64,000 nt of DNA from NCBI GenBank assembly GCA_021151485.1, contig JAGKXB010000004.1, positions 18,577 through 82,576 of the forward strand, in the 5' to 3' direction. The notes below the pieces were generated by a model. The model saw nothing but the letters and a program-made list of their open reading frames with translations. It did no database searches and was not told the DNA's origin. This DNA comes from Oxalobacteraceae bacterium (GTDB lineage: Bacteria > Pseudomonadota > Gammaproteobacteria > Burkholderiales > Burkholderiaceae_D). The stretch's first letter is position 1; the number at the start of each line of letters is the position of its first letter. Positions 9,286-18,952 of the stretch are shown piece after piece. Position numbers and translations under genes: made by a program.

Positions 9286-10971
9286 ATGTTTTCTACCGTT
9301 GCTGCGCGCCTCCCAGGCCACCACACACCATCATCTATTGCTTTCTCATCAATTACAGAAACGCTTGAAGAGAGTATCAAAACTGGCAACAGCCACGATG
9401 TAAGCTTAACCTTACAAGAAACAAACAAAATTAACTCAGAAGTTACACGGGTGGTCACTAACGCATTGATGGCAAATGAAGAAAACAGTCCTAATTTTGA
9501 AATCAAAACAATACTATTACAGTATTTGTTAGATCACACCCCATTTGACATTAATGCACACCTTCAAAATGGAAGCACGCTGTTAGATGTCGCGGTGAGA
9601 AATGGCGACAAACAATTTGTAGAATATTTACTGGCAAAAAACGCTGACCCAACCTTGCTAAATTTATCTACGCATAGCGAAATCAGCAAAGAAATGCGAG
9701 CCCTGTTGAAAATATCAACAGACACAGAAACAACAATGGCCACAGAAATAGCCACAAATCAAAAAACCATTCGATTCTACGTACCACGCAGATTTAGAGC
9801 TGAATCCATTGACTCAACACACTCAATTGAGTCCCACACAACAACGACTCATGATGAATTGGCAGCTGAAACAGCGGCGTACAGTGCCTCACTATTGATT
9901 GACCCCACGGAAATTTTTAATAAAGACACACAAGATTTTTCAAAAATCATTAGCATTCGACGGTCAACATTAGGCTCAAACGGAGGCGTTTTTTTTCTCA
10001 CGGGAAAATCTGGCGCCATTGTTGCCCTCAAGCTCCCCTTTAATCCAGCCGCAGAGTTTTTTGCGTACTCACTCGCTGATGCGTTCGGATTTAATACACC
10101 GCAACATACTTCTCTTGACACCAACTCGGCGGCATTTAAAACATTAACAGACAGAATTAAAACAATTTCTTTACACACAGATTGCCCAGCAACCCGAGAA
10201 TCAATTGCCGACTTTAAAAAGCAACTCGCTGAATTACCCGCATCTTCTTCTGTGATGGTCATGGACTTTCTTAATGGGCGATCCCTTGCAGACTCACAAA
10301 CCAGGACAGAAATTTTCTCTCCAGAACCCATCTTCAAATCACCCGAAATACTGCGTAATTTTGGAGAAAATCTCGTATTTGACTTTTTATGCTGCCATCG
10401 AGATAGATTTGGAATCACGGGGCAGGAAAACCCAGGTAATATTTTTCTCACATCAGACTTCAAATACTTCATTATCGATCAATCTGTCTCGAATATTCAG
10501 GGCGGAGCATTCGATCACTTTAAAGAAGAGTTTCGCCAATTATTACGAGCATTTTCTGATGACTCTGACGCGCTGGCACGCGCTCCATATATAGAAAACA
10601 TCAAAAACTTTATATTCAAACATTCAGGTATCAAAGTAAGTGCATCACACGAGCGACATATCCAAGATGGTATTTGGGCCGGCATTGAAAAAGCTGCATC
10701 CATCACATATGAAGGACTCACAGCAATTCAAACAAAATATGCATCAATCAACGGCATCGACAAGGTCAATATCAACGGAATATTAGAAATGGCGAACTTA
10801 TGCCCGAGCCTGGCAGAAGCACCCACCACTACTTTGACTTCAAAAGATATATCCACCGAACTGAAACATATTGGCGGTGATGATGCCTACAATTTGAGAA
10901 GTGACTTCTTACGTACACAACAAATGCCACCACCCAGTCCTCAAGCGACAAATCAGAAAATATACAAATAA
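9286..10971 (+). CDS. Ankyrin-repeat protein with predicted PI3/4-kinase / actin-fragmin-kinase-like domain
   Basis: 561 residues; ATG at 9286 preceded by AGGGAG. Residues about 22-143 are ankyrin-like, with one clear repeat at about 88-125 (NGSTLLDVAVRNGDKQFVEYLL). The rest fits an atypical kinase core: a glycine-rich stretch STLGSNGG (227-234), ALKL with Lys249, a helix with Glu257, then HRDR (371-374), NPGNI (382-386) and FIIDQS (395-400). This follows the DR-x(n)-N-x2-N-I ... ID order of PI3/4-kinase and actin-fragmin-kinase catalytic loops. Asp373 would be catalytic and Asn385 and Asp398 metal-binding. Substrate (lipid, protein or actin) cannot be told. A host-directed effector is a reasonable inference; no secretion signal is visible. 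Confidence 0.65.
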   Translation: MFSTVAARLPGHHTPSSIAFSSITETLEESIKTGNSHDVSLTLQETNKINSEVTRVVTNALMANEENSPNFEIKTILLQYLLDHTPFDINAHLQNGSTLLDVAVRNGDKQFVEYLLAKNADPTLLNLSTHSEISKEMRALLKISTDTETTMATEIATNQKTIRFYVPRRFRAESIDSTHSIESHTTTTHDELAAETAAYSASLLIDPTEIFNKDTQDFSKIISIRRSTLGSNGGVFFLTGKSGAIVALKLPFNPAAEFFAYSLADAFGFNTPQHTSLDTNSAAFKTLTDRIKTISLHTDCPATRESIADFKKQLAELPASSSVMVMDFLNGRSLADSQTRTEIFSPEPIFKSPEILRNFGENLVFDFLCCHRDRFGITGQENPGNIFLTSDFKYFIIDQSVSNIQGGAFDHFKEEFRQLLRAFSDDSDALARAPYIENIKNFIFKHSGIKVSASHERHIQDGIWAGIEKAASITYEGLTAIQTKYASINGIDKVNINGILEMANLCPSLAEAPTTTLTSKDISTELKHIGGDDAYNLRSDFLRTQQMPPPSPQATNQKIYK

Positions 10972-11000
10972 CAAAAGACCCGCATAAGATAATCTTAGCG

Positions 11001-11033
11001 CTGCGCCGGGGGCTACTTTTTCACCCGGTGCAG
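11001..11033 (+). terminator. Hairpin downstream of the ankyrin-kinase gene
   Basis: CTGCGCCGGG (11001-11010) pairs with CCCGGTGCAG (11024-11033) over ten pairs, one of them G-U, with a 13-base loop. It starts 29 bases after the stop codon at 10971. There is no T tract, so it may be a processing or rho-assisted end rather than an intrinsic terminator. Confidence 0.4.
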
Positions 11034-11124
11034 TGGACAAAATCAAATCAATTTTAGTATGCGCAGCAAGACGGCACTCACTAGGATGATGATGCATTAC
11101 GTCCTCTGCAACGCTCATCAAAAA

Positions 11125-11152
11125 CTTGAAATCACCGCCACCATCCCCATTT
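11125..11152 (+). promoter_or_regulatory. Heat-shock (sigma-32) promoter of htpG
   Basis: CTTGAAA (11125-11131), a 13-base spacer, then CCCCATTT (11145-11152). This matches the sigma-32 consensus (CTTGAAA, 13-15 bases, CCCCATNT) essentially perfectly and lies 73 bases before the htpG start, implying RpoH control. Confidence 0.88.
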
Positions 11153-11225
11153 CTCTGCAGCTCGTATCAATAAATCGATACAAATCGATATCAATCCACA
11201 TAACTATGTATTTCATGAGGGAAAA

Positions 11226-13136
11226 ATGACAGTATCTGAAAAACAAACCATGGGGTTTCAAGCGGAAGTTAAGCAATTGCTGCAATTGATGATTCATTCT
11301 TTGTATTCCAACAAAGAAATTTTCTTGCGCGAATTGATTTCCAATGCGTCTGATGCAGCGGACAAACTGCGCTTTGAAGCGATTAACAATGATGCCTTGT
11401 ATGGCAATGATCATGAACTCAGCATCAAAGTCGGCTTCGACAAAGATGCACGTACGATTACTATTTCCGATAACGGAATAGGAATGAGCCGTGAAGAAGC
11501 GATTGCGCATTTGGGCACGATTGCTAAATCCGGCACCAAGGAATTCTTTGGCAAGCTGTCAGGCGACCAACAAAAAGATGCGGCGCTGATTGGGCAGTTT
11601 GGGGTTGGGTTTTATTCCGGCTTTATCGTGGCCGACAAAATTACGGTCAATTCTCGTCGGGCAGGTGCCGCAGCGTCGGAAGGCGTGTGCTGGGAATCAG
11701 GCGGAGAAGGCGATTACAGCGTTCAAACGATCGACAAACCATCACGCGGTACAGAAATCATCTTGCATTTGCGTGAAGGGGAAGAAGAATTCTTGTCGAG
11801 CTGGAAAATCAAATCCACCATCCGCAAATATTCCGACCACATTTCCCTCCCCATCTTGATGAAAAAAGAAGAATGGGACGCAGAGAAAAAAGAAACCGTC
11901 ATCAAGGATGAGTTTGAAACCATCAACCAAGCGAATGCTTTATGGACACGCAATAAGTCCGACATCACGACAGAACAATACGAAGAGTTTTACAAACACG
12001 TTTCCCATGATTTTGAAGCGCCACTGACACACACGCATAACCGCGTGGAAGGCCGCAGCGAATACACACAATTGCTATACATTCCGGCCCGTGCCCCATT
12101 TGATATGTGGGATCGCAACAAACGTGGTGGTATCAAATTGTACGTAAAACGCGTGTTCATCATGGACGATGCGGAGCAACTGATGCCTGTTTACTTGCGT
12201 TTCGTCAAAGGCGTGATTGACTCCAGCGATTTGCCATTGAACGTCTCGCGTGAAATCCTACAAGAATCACGCGATGTCAAAGTTATCCGTGAAGGTTCAA
12301 CCAAACGTGTACTGGGCATGTTGGAAGAATTGGCCAACGCCGACGAGCAAGAACAAAAAGACAAATATCAAACCTTCTGGAAAGAATTCGGTCAAGTTCT
12401 CAAAGAAGGCATAGGAGAAGATGCTAGCAACAAAGATCGCATCGCCCAGCTATTGCGCATGGCATCCACCCACAACGATAGCGATGCACAAACCGTGTCA
12501 TTTGCAGATTATGTGGCACGCATGAAAGAAGGCCAGGACAAGATTTTTTACGTCACGGCAGACAGTTATGCCGCAGCAAAAAACAGCCCGCACCTTGAAA
12601 TCTTCCGCAAAAAAGGCATTGAAGTCTTGCTGTTAACCGATCGCGTAGATGAATGGATGCTCTCCTTCCTCACCGATTTTGAAGGCAAAGAATTGGTATC
12701 CGTTGCCAAAGGCGGGCTCGATCTAGGCCAATTGGAAGACGAAGCCGAGAAAAAGCAACACGAAGAAACGCAAACTGAGTACGAAGCGTTGGTTGGCAAG
12801 ATGAAAGAAACCTTAGCCGACAAAGCCAAGGATGTGCGCATCACCTTCCGCTTAACCGACTCACCTGCCTGTCTAGTCGCCGATGAGCACGAATTGTCCG
12901 GCAACTTACTACGCATGCTAAAAGCTGCCGGCCAAAGCACGCCTGACACCAAGCCAATTCTGGAAATCAATCCCAACCATCCATTGGTACAACGCTTGAA
13001 GGAAGAAGACGGAAAATTTGCCGATTGGACACACATCCTATTCGATCAAGCCATGCTGGCAGAAGGCGGATCATTAGTCGATCCAGCAAGCTTTGTGAAA
13101 CGCTTGAATGCTTTGTTGTTGGGAGCGGGGCAGTAA
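11226..13136 (+). CDS. htpG: Molecular chaperone HtpG (Hsp90)
   Basis: 636 residues, full length. The GHKL ATPase domain is intact, with [20 protein letters not shown], the DNGIGM loop and [11 protein letters not shown]. The middle domain has the catalytic-loop region around [12 protein letters not shown]. Cytosolic ATP-dependent chaperone of the Hsp90 family. The start ATG at 11226 follows GAGGG. It is a single-gene unit between a sigma-32 promoter and a strong terminator, and separates the two groups of ankyrin/membrane genes. Confidence 0.98.
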   Translation: MTVSEKQTMGFQAEVKQLLQLMIHSLYSNKEIFLRELISNASDAADKLRFEAINNDALYGNDHELSIKVGFDKDARTITISDNGIGMSREEAIAHLGTIAKSGTKEFFGKLSGDQQKDAALIGQFGVGFYSGFIVADKITVNSRRAGAAASEGVCWESGGEGDYSVQTIDKPSRGTEIILHLREGEEEFLSSWKIKSTIRKYSDHISLPILMKKEEWDAEKKETVIKDEFETINQANALWTRNKSDITTEQYEEFYKHVSHDFEAPLTHTHNRVEGRSEYTQLLYIPARAPFDMWDRNKRGGIKLYVKRVFIMDDAEQLMPVYLRFVKGVIDSSDLPLNVSREILQESRDVKVIREGSTKRVLGMLEELANADEQEQKDKYQTFWKEFGQVLKEGIGEDASNKDRIAQLLRMASTHNDSDAQTVSFADYVARMKEGQDKIFYVTADSYAAAKNSPHLEIFRKKGIEVLLLTDRVDEWMLSFLTDFEGKELVSVAKGGLDLGQLEDEAEKKQHEETQTEYEALVGKMKETLADKAKDVRITFRLTDSPACLVADEHELSGNLLRMLKAAGQSTPDTKPILEINPNHPLVQRLKEEDGKFADWTHILFDQAMLAEGGSLVDPASFVKRLNALLLGAGQ

Positions 13137-13161
13137 TCTTAGTAAGCCATACACGCACCTC

Positions 13162-13190
13162 AAAAAAGGCGGGAATTTCCCGCCTTTTTT
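13162..13190. terminator. Bidirectional rho-independent terminator after htpG
   Basis: A run of six A, GGCGGG, a short AATTT loop, CCCGCC and a run of six T form a strong GC stem flanked by A and T tracts, functional on both strands. It lies 25 bases after the htpG stop. Confidence 0.92.
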
Positions 13191-13452
13191 GCATTGGCGG
13201 CTCATGAGCAGCAATCCTAATTAGCGCTTTCTCGCCCCCAAACTCCTTATTGGGAATGAGTGATGCCGTGCCGCCACACCATCAGTGCACACCACGAATC
13301 TTTACATTCTTACACCCCAAAAAAACATGTCGAAAAAATAACTATATGAGCATATAATTAACACAAATATTAATTAAAATGCAACAAAACAAGAGGCGAA
13401 CGACATTATTAGTGAAACATCGCTAGATTTTCCTGATATTTTTTCAAGGGTT
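13191..13452 (+). other. Intergenic region with a candidate promoter for the membrane protein gene
   Basis: AT-rich, no convincing gene. TCGAAA (13330-13335) and a perfect TATAAT (13353-13358) with a 17-base spacer form a good sigma-70 promoter about 95 bases upstream of the gene starting at 13453. The segment before 13330 shows no recognisable structure. Confidence 0.5.
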
Positions 13453-14595
13453 ATGATGATTAACGCACCAATTGCTTCTTCACTATTTTTTTCCCACGCG
13501 CAAAATGCGCCAACATGCGCGGCAAAACAACTCGCTGCCATCATTGATAAAAATGATGCGACAGCCTTGAGTTCTCTTTTAGAACAAATCAACCGTTCAG
13601 AGCCAGAGATAACGAACCTCACAAAACTTGCTTTGATCTCAGACTCCGTCAGTCTGGAAACCAAGCAAGCATTGTTTGAAGGAAGCGAAATCGACATCCA
13701 TGAAGAAATATTGTATGGGGAAAGCGTGCTAGCTTATGCAGAACGCCGTGACGATACCGCGCTCCTGCAAGTTTTAACCAACAAGCAAACACCCAATCCA
13801 GCCACAACCGACTGCATTGATACAACAGAGAATATTGAAAATTCCAACCTAGGGAACAAACTGCAATTTGGGACGGTAGCAGGGATCATTGCTGGAGCCA
13901 CAGCCGGCTCTATTGCCACTTTTATCGATAAAGCAGTCGTAGAAAACATCAGCGGCAAACGTACTGTTTTAGAAAGCCTAAAAGATAGTGCACAACAACT
14001 TTCCCCTAAACAACACCGAAATCTGTTTTCAGCCTATCGCGCGGTTGCCGGTGTATGCGCTGTCACTTATGTCGCAGCCAATGCAACAGAAACTGTCGCA
14101 GGTCATTACAAGCAAGATGCCGTTATTCCCAAATTAATTGTCACAACCATCGTCAACACAGCAGCGTCCATCAAACGAGATTGCATCCTCGCCGGTCTAT
14201 ATGGAAAAGGCGCAGTTAGCACGCTTCCACGCGCCAGCATTGGTCTTTTTATCATACGTGATGGCTTAACCATGGCAGGCGCATTTGCGCTTCCAAACAA
14301 ACTTAGCAATCACTTACAGGACAAATATAATTTTTCAGCCCAGTATGCAAAAGGGATTGCGCAAATCATTTGTCCTGTTGTCATGCAGGTTGGTGCAGCT
14401 TTATTTCATGTGGCTGGCTTTGATTATTACAACAGGCCGAATATTCCTTTGGCGAATCGCTGGCAAACAATCAAAAGCACCTACATCCCCACACTTGCAG
14501 GAAGAAGCGCACGTATTTTTTGTGCTTATGGCATCGGTGCCAACATTAATGCTTACCTGCGGGAGCAGTTTTCGCCTTCTCCCAAGAAGTTATAG
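13453..14595 (+). CDS. Ankyrin-like / polytopic membrane protein, paralogue of the gene at 7972
   Basis: 380 residues, or 379 if the second ATG (13456), better spaced from AAGGG, is used. Residues about 23-112 are ankyrin-like (EILYGESVLAYAERRDDTALL); 137-375 are hydrophobic. Shared with the gene at 7972 are IPKLI (225-229), the FIIRDGLTMAGAFALP block (266-281), a D-x-YN motif in FDYYNRP (323-329) and AYGIG near the C-terminus. Here the tail reads SARIFCAYGIGANINAYLREQF, closer to the fungal-type pattern I recall than the other copy. Alone between htpG and the convergent ruvB, with its own likely promoter. Function unknown; duplication and divergence are evident. Confidence 0.7.
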   Translation: MMINAPIASSLFFSHAQNAPTCAAKQLAAIIDKNDATALSSLLEQINRSEPEITNLTKLALISDSVSLETKQALFEGSEIDIHEEILYGESVLAYAERRDDTALLQVLTNKQTPNPATTDCIDTTENIENSNLGNKLQFGTVAGIIAGATAGSIATFIDKAVVENISGKRTVLESLKDSAQQLSPKQHRNLFSAYRAVAGVCAVTYVAANATETVAGHYKQDAVIPKLIVTTIVNTAASIKRDCILAGLYGKGAVSTLPRASIGLFIIRDGLTMAGAFALPNKLSNHLQDKYNFSAQYAKGIAQIICPVVMQVGAALFHVAGFDYYNRPNIPLANRWQTIKSTYIPTLAGRSARIFCAYGIGANINAYLREQFSPSPKKL

Positions 14596-14630
14596 AAATC
14601 AATCATCTACAACAAGCCGATGCCCACAAC

Positions 14631-15689
14631 TTAACCACTCACCCAAGCCTCACCATTCGGCCCAGTCTGCGGGGCACTGACGCCAAAATGCTGGTAGGTT
14701 GCTGGCGTGGCGATACGGCCGCGTGGTGTGCGCTGTAAAAATCCTTGCTGAATCAAATACGGCTCCAGCACGTCTTCGATGGTGTCACGCTCTTCGCCTA
14801 TCGCGGCGGCTAAATTATCCAACCCGACTGGCCCACCGCTAAATTTGAATAACACCGCTTCCAACAACTTGCGATCCATGACATCTAAGCCTAATGGATC
14901 AACATCCAGCATCATTAATGCAGCATCGGCAATCGCTTTACTGATCTTGCCATTGCTTTTGACCTCGGCATAATCCCGCACGCGACGCAGCAAACGATTG
15001 GCAATCCGTGGCGTACCACGAGCGCGCTGGGCGATTTCTCTGGCACCAGCATCATCAATCACGGCTTTTAACAGGGACGCACTACGCGTAACGATCTTGG
15101 TTAATTCAGCGACGGTATAAAACTCCAGGCGCGCCACGATGCCAAAGCGATCGCGCAAAGGATTGGTCAACATGCCGGCGCGCGTGGTTGCGCCCACCAG
15201 CGTGAACGGTTGCAAATCGAGTTTGACGGAACGCGCCGCTGGGCCTTCTCCTATCATGATATCAATCTGATAATCCTCTAATGCCGGATAAAGAATTTCT
15301 TCCACCACCGGCGAAAGGCGATGGATTTCATCGATAAACAGCACGTCATTGGCTTCCAGATTAGTCAAAATCGCCGCCAAATCGCCTGGGCGCTCCAATA
15401 CCGGACCAGAAGTCTGGCGCATGTTGACACCCATTTCATGGGCAATGATGTGCGCTAGTGTGGTTTTACCTAAGCCTGGCGGGCCGAACAGCAAAGTATG
15501 ATCCAGCGCTTCCTTGCGCTTTTTGGCCGCGGCAATAAAAATCTCCAACTGCTCACGCGCTTTTGCTTGCCCGACATATTCCTGTAATTGCCTAGGACGT
15601 AAGGCACGCTCCATCGCCTCTTCATTCGACGAAGCTGGCGTCGCGGCAATAATGCGTTGCTCGGTGAAATCATCGGTTTGGATACTCAT
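14631..15689 (-). CDS. ruvB: Holliday junction branch migration ATPase RuvB
   Basis: 352 residues, normal. AAA+ motor with Walker A GPPGLGKT (69-76), Walker B DEIH (120-123), the ATTRAG sensor region and the C-terminal winged helix ([18 protein letters not shown]). RuvB hexamers drive branch migration with RuvA, and RuvC cleaves. It is last in the ruvC-ruvA-ruvB series and converges with the membrane protein gene; only 35 bases separate the two stops. Confidence 0.97.
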   Translation of the reverse strand: MSIQTDDFTEQRIIAATPASSNEEAMERALRPRQLQEYVGQAKAREQLEIFIAAAKKRKEALDHTLLFGPPGLGKTTLAHIIAHEMGVNMRQTSGPVLERPGDLAAILTNLEANDVLFIDEIHRLSPVVEEILYPALEDYQIDIMIGEGPAARSVKLDLQPFTLVGATTRAGMLTNPLRDRFGIVARLEFYTVAELTKIVTRSASLLKAVIDDAGAREIAQRARGTPRIANRLLRRVRDYAEVKSNGKISKAIADAALMMLDVDPLGLDVMDRKLLEAVLFKFSGGPVGLDNLAAAIGEERDTIEDVLEPYLIQQGFLQRTPRGRIATPATYQHFGVSAPQTGPNGEAWVSG

Positions 15690-15707
15690 ACTTATCTTTT
15701 TACCTTT

Positions 15708-16292
15708 TTAACCCTTGGACAAAGCCTTCAATGCCAACTTGATGCCTTCTGAAACGCTCAACTCCGCTGGCACTTGCTTGAGCGCCAACAGCGCTTCTTT
15801 TTCGGTATAACCCAGCGCCAATAAAGCATGTAAAACATCGTCATTCGTGTTCGTAACAAGATGTGCAATGCCACCAGAAATGTTTAACTCCACACCTAAT
15901 TTGCCTTTTAATTCCAGCAACAAACGCTCAGCAGTTTTTTTACCGACACCAGGAATTTTAATTAAGCGACTGGCCTCTTGCAAAGTAATCGCCTGCGCCA
16001 AATCGGCAGTCGACATGCCAGACAAAATCGCCAACGCCATGCGCGCACCGACACCAGAAATCTTGATCAATTGACGAAACACTTTGCGCTCTTCAACGCT
16101 GCCAAACCCAAACAGCAAATGCGCATCTTCCCGCACCACCAGATGGGTGAACAAAACCACCTTTTCACCCAGCGCCGGCAAATTGTAAAACGTGCTCATG
16201 GACACATCGATTTCATAGCCAACGCCCTGGCAATCAACTAATAATTGCGGTGGATTTTTTTCCAGCAACACCCCAGAAATGCGACCTATCAT
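15708..16292 (-). CDS. ruvA: Holliday junction branch migration protein RuvA
   Basis: 194 residues. The N-terminal OB fold (MIGRISGVL), the two helix-hairpin-helix motifs ([18 protein letters not shown] and [20 protein letters not shown]) and the C-terminal RuvB-binding domain ([15 protein letters not shown]) are all present. It tetramerises on four-way junctions and loads RuvB. It sits 18 bases before ruvB and 39 bases after ruvC. Confidence 0.97.
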   Translation of the reverse strand: MIGRISGVLLEKNPPQLLVDCQGVGYEIDVSMSTFYNLPALGEKVVLFTHLVVREDAHLLFGFGSVEERKVFRQLIKISGVGARMALAILSGMSTADLAQAITLQEASRLIKIPGVGKKTAERLLLELKGKLGVELNISGGIAHLVTNTNDDVLHALLALGYTEKEALLALKQVPAELSVSEGIKLALKALSKG

Positions 16293-16331
16293 GCTTGTTG
16301 ATCCTATTTTTGCTTGGGAATTTAATAAAAA

Positions 16332-16901
16332 CTACCCCACCAAACGACCGCGCTTCATGCGCAATCCTTGGTTGGTTAAATTGGTTAAACCAGATTGGAC
16401 ATTTTGCAATAAAGCTAGGGAATCCATGCTGTGCGCATGACAGATCGCCACACCCAGCGCATCGGCTGCATCGGTGCCCGGCATGCCGGACAGCGATAAC
16501 AAACGTTGCACCATGCTTTGCACCTGCTCTTTTTTCGCCTTGCCGTGCCCGACGACCGCTTGCTTGACTTGCAGCGCTGTGTATTCCGCCACCGACAAAT
16601 CCGCACTCACCAAGGCACAAATCGCTGCACCACGTGCTTGTCCTAGCAATAAAGTGGATTGCGGATTAACGTTCACAAAGACCTTCTCAATCGCAGCGCA
16701 ATCTGGTTGATAAGTGGCGATGATTTCAGACACGCTAGCCAAAATCAGCTTCAACCGTGCTGGCAAATCTGGCTCCGACAGCGTGCTAATCGTGCCAGAG
16801 GCAATGTAAGAGAGTTTGTTACCCTGCTTGCTGATCACCCCAAAACCCGTGGTGCGCAAGCCAGGGTCGATGCCGAGAATGTTGATGGCAGACATCGGCA
16901 T
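16332..16901 (-). CDS. ruvC: Crossover junction endodeoxyribonuclease RuvC
   Basis: 189 residues, slightly long owing to a basic C-terminal tail. The catalytic acidic residues are visible: Asp12 in [12 protein letters not shown], Glu72 in IEKVFVN, and Asp144 and Asp147 in GTDAADALG. It resolves Holliday junctions by paired nicks. The start could be the ATG at 16901 or two codons on at 16895 (MSAINILG). It lies 15 bases downstream of purH. Confidence 0.97.
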   Translation of the reverse strand: MPMSAINILGIDPGLRTTGFGVISKQGNKLSYIASGTISTLSEPDLPARLKLILASVSEIIATYQPDCAAIEKVFVNVNPQSTLLLGQARGAAICALVSADLSVAEYTALQVKQAVVGHGKAKKEQVQSMVQRLLSLSGMPGTDAADALGVAICHAHSMDSLALLQNVQSGLTNLTNQGLRMKRGRLVG

Positions 16902-16916
16902 CGCTACTAATACAAA

Positions 16917-18506
16917 TTAATGACGGAAATGACGCGTGCCAGTCAACGCCATCACCACGCCACGCTCATCGGCAGCATCAATGACTTCTTGATCGCGCAT
17001 CGAACCACCTGGGTGAACGACACAAGTCGCGCCCGCATCAACCACCACATCCAAACCATCACGGAAGGGGAAAAACGCATCCGACGCCACTGCAGAACCG
17101 GCCAAGGTCAGGCCGGCATTCTGCGCTTTGATCGCAGCGATACGAGCTGAATCAACACGACTCATTTGACCTGCGCCCACGCCCAACGTCATGCCATTGC
17201 CACAAAATACGATGGCGTTGGATTTAACGAATTTGGCCACACGCCAAGCAAACAGCAAATCTTGCAACTGTTGTGGCGTAGGTTGTTTCTTGGTCACAAT
17301 TTTGAATTCATCCACCAGCACATTTTTGCTATCAGGTGATTGCACCAACAAACCACCGCCAACACGCTTCATATCGTACGCATTAACGGCGGCGCCAAAT
17401 ATACCCAATGGAATTTCCAGCAAGCGCACATTTTGCTTACCAGCAAACACCTGCTTGGCCTCTGCGGTAAACGATGGCGCAATCAACACCTCAACAAATT
17501 GCTGCGCAATCGCCTGCGCGGCTTCGCCATCCACCGTGCGGTTGAGCGCAATAATGCCGCCGAAAGCAGAAGTTGGATCGGTTTGCAGAGCTTTTTTATA
17601 CGCGGCGCAAGGTGTATCCGCCAGTGCAACGCCACAAGGATTGGCGTGCTTGACAATCACGCAAGCAGCCTGGGATTGATCGAATGTTTTCACGCATTCC
17701 CAAGCAGCATCGGCGTCGGCGATATTGTTATAAGACAATTCCTTACCCTGCAATTGCGTGTACTTGGCCAGCGCGCCATCTGGCGCATTCAAATCTCGAT
17801 AAAAAGCAGCGGATTGATGCGGATTCTCGCCATAACGCATTTCCTGCACTTTTTCGAAATGCACGTTCAGGTTTTGCGGATAGGCGCTACGGTTAGCGTG
17901 CTGTTGATCCGGGCCTAAAGAGGTTAAATAATTGTTGATGGCGCCATCGTATTGCGCCGTATGGCCGAATACTTTTTTCGCCAAGGCAAAGCGAGTTTCA
18001 TACGTCACATCAACGTCGTTGCCTTGATGACTGCGCATTTCTTCCAACACACGAGTGTAATCCTGCGGATCGCAAATGACGACCACGTCTTTGTGATTCT
18101 TGGCCGAAGAACGCAACATGGCTGGGCCACCGATGTCAATGTTTTCAATCGCGTCCTCCAAGCTGCATTCTGCTTTGCTGACGGTTTGCTGGAATGGATA
18201 CAGATTCACCACCACCATATCGATAGTTGGGATGCCATGCTGCTGCAAAGCGCTGACATGGGTAGGAAAGTCACGTCTGGCCAAAATACCGCCATGAATT
18301 TTAGGATGTAATGTTTTGACTCTGCCGTCCAACATTTCTGGAAAACCGGTGTAATCCGCAACCTCTGTCACGGGAATACCCTGCTCAGCCAACAATTTTG
18401 CCGTACCGCCAGTAGAAAGAATGTTCACGCCCATAGCGTGCAAAGCGCGTGAAAAATCAACGACGCCAGTCTTGTCAGACACAGAAATGAGAGCTTGTTT
18501 AATCAT
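16917..18506 (-). CDS. purH: Bifunctional AICAR transformylase / IMP cyclohydrolase PurH
   Basis: 529 residues. The N-terminal MGS-like cyclohydrolase domain begins [18 protein letters not shown] and contains [12 protein letters not shown]. The C-terminal transformylase domain contains the KHANPCGVA motif and ends with [22 protein letters not shown]. It catalyses the last two steps of IMP synthesis. No clear ribosome-binding site precedes the ATG at 18506. The order fis-purH-ruvC is typical of Burkholderiales. A repeat element lies between it and fis. Confidence 0.98.
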   Translation of the reverse strand: MIKQALISVSDKTGVVDFSRALHAMGVNILSTGGTAKLLAEQGIPVTEVADYTGFPEMLDGRVKTLHPKIHGGILARRDFPTHVSALQQHGIPTIDMVVVNLYPFQQTVSKAECSLEDAIENIDIGGPAMLRSSAKNHKDVVVICDPQDYTRVLEEMRSHQGNDVDVTYETRFALAKKVFGHTAQYDGAINNYLTSLGPDQQHANRSAYPQNLNVHFEKVQEMRYGENPHQSAAFYRDLNAPDGALAKYTQLQGKELSYNNIADADAAWECVKTFDQSQAACVIVKHANPCGVALADTPCAAYKKALQTDPTSAFGGIIALNRTVDGEAAQAIAQQFVEVLIAPSFTAEAKQVFAGKQNVRLLEIPLGIFGAAVNAYDMKRVGGGLLVQSPDSKNVLVDEFKIVTKKQPTPQQLQDLLFAWRVAKFVKSNAIVFCGNGMTLGVGAGQMSRVDSARIAAIKAQNAGLTLAGSAVASDAFFPFRDGLDVVVDAGATCVVHPGGSMRDQEVIDAADERGVVMALTGTRHFRH

Positions 18507-18567
18507 GATAAAAATAATTTAAAAACAATAAAAAATGAGAAATAAGGCCACGTAAAAATAATCCATC

Positions 18568-18656
18568 AAAAACTTAAAACCGTCGCCCCCGAATGCTTTA
18601 GTCGGGGACCCAGTGGCTTTTAGCAGTGAACGATGGAGCTTAATGAACAATCTCGG
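18568..18656. repeat. Dispersed palindromic repeat, family R1, internally deleted copy
   Basis: Begins with AAACTTAAAACCGTCG and contains CCCCGAATGCTTTAGTCGGGG (hairpin), then CCAGTGGCTTTTAGCAGT, and ends GAACGATGGAG...ACAATCTCGG. The same start and end flank the copy at 38831-39119, but here the second hairpin (CCCGC...GCGGG) is missing. It lies between fis and purH, where it may affect read-through. Confidence 0.75.
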
Positions 18657-18664
18657 ATCAAAAA

Positions 18665-18898
18665 TTAAAGCAAATCATGCAATTGCAATTTTTTGCGCAA
18701 GGTATTGCGATTAATGCCCAACATTTCCGCCGCCTGCGACTGGTTGCCACCAGCACGCACCATGACAGTTTGCAAGATGGGTTTCTCAACGATAGCAATC
18801 ACCATGTCATAGACATTAGAAGCGTGCTGCTCACCCAAATTATGAAAATACTCTTCCAGGCTTTGCTGGATAACGGCTTGTATGCTTTCTTTACTCAT
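18665..18898 (-). CDS. fis: DNA-binding protein Fis
   Basis: 77 residues, the short length usual for betaproteobacterial Fis. The C-terminal helix-turn-helix AGGNQSQAAEMLGINRNTLRKKL is characteristic. Fis is a nucleoid-associated protein that bends DNA and activates stable RNA promoters. It follows dusB by 54 bases, the conserved dusB-fis operon arrangement, and is followed by purH on the same strand. Confidence 0.96.
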   Translation of the reverse strand: MSKESIQAVIQQSLEEYFHNLGEQHASNVYDMVIAIVEKPILQTVMVRAGGNQSQAAEMLGINRNTLRKKLQLHDLL

Positions 18899-18952
18899 GC
18901 TTTAGGAATCACTGAATTAAAAACAAAAATTAATCAAAAATTAAACGCATCA

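Noticed and set aside
16250..17918. Long open frames on the plus strand opposite ruvC and purH
   Set aside because: They are antisense shadows of highly conserved genes, with no start signals or recognisable products.
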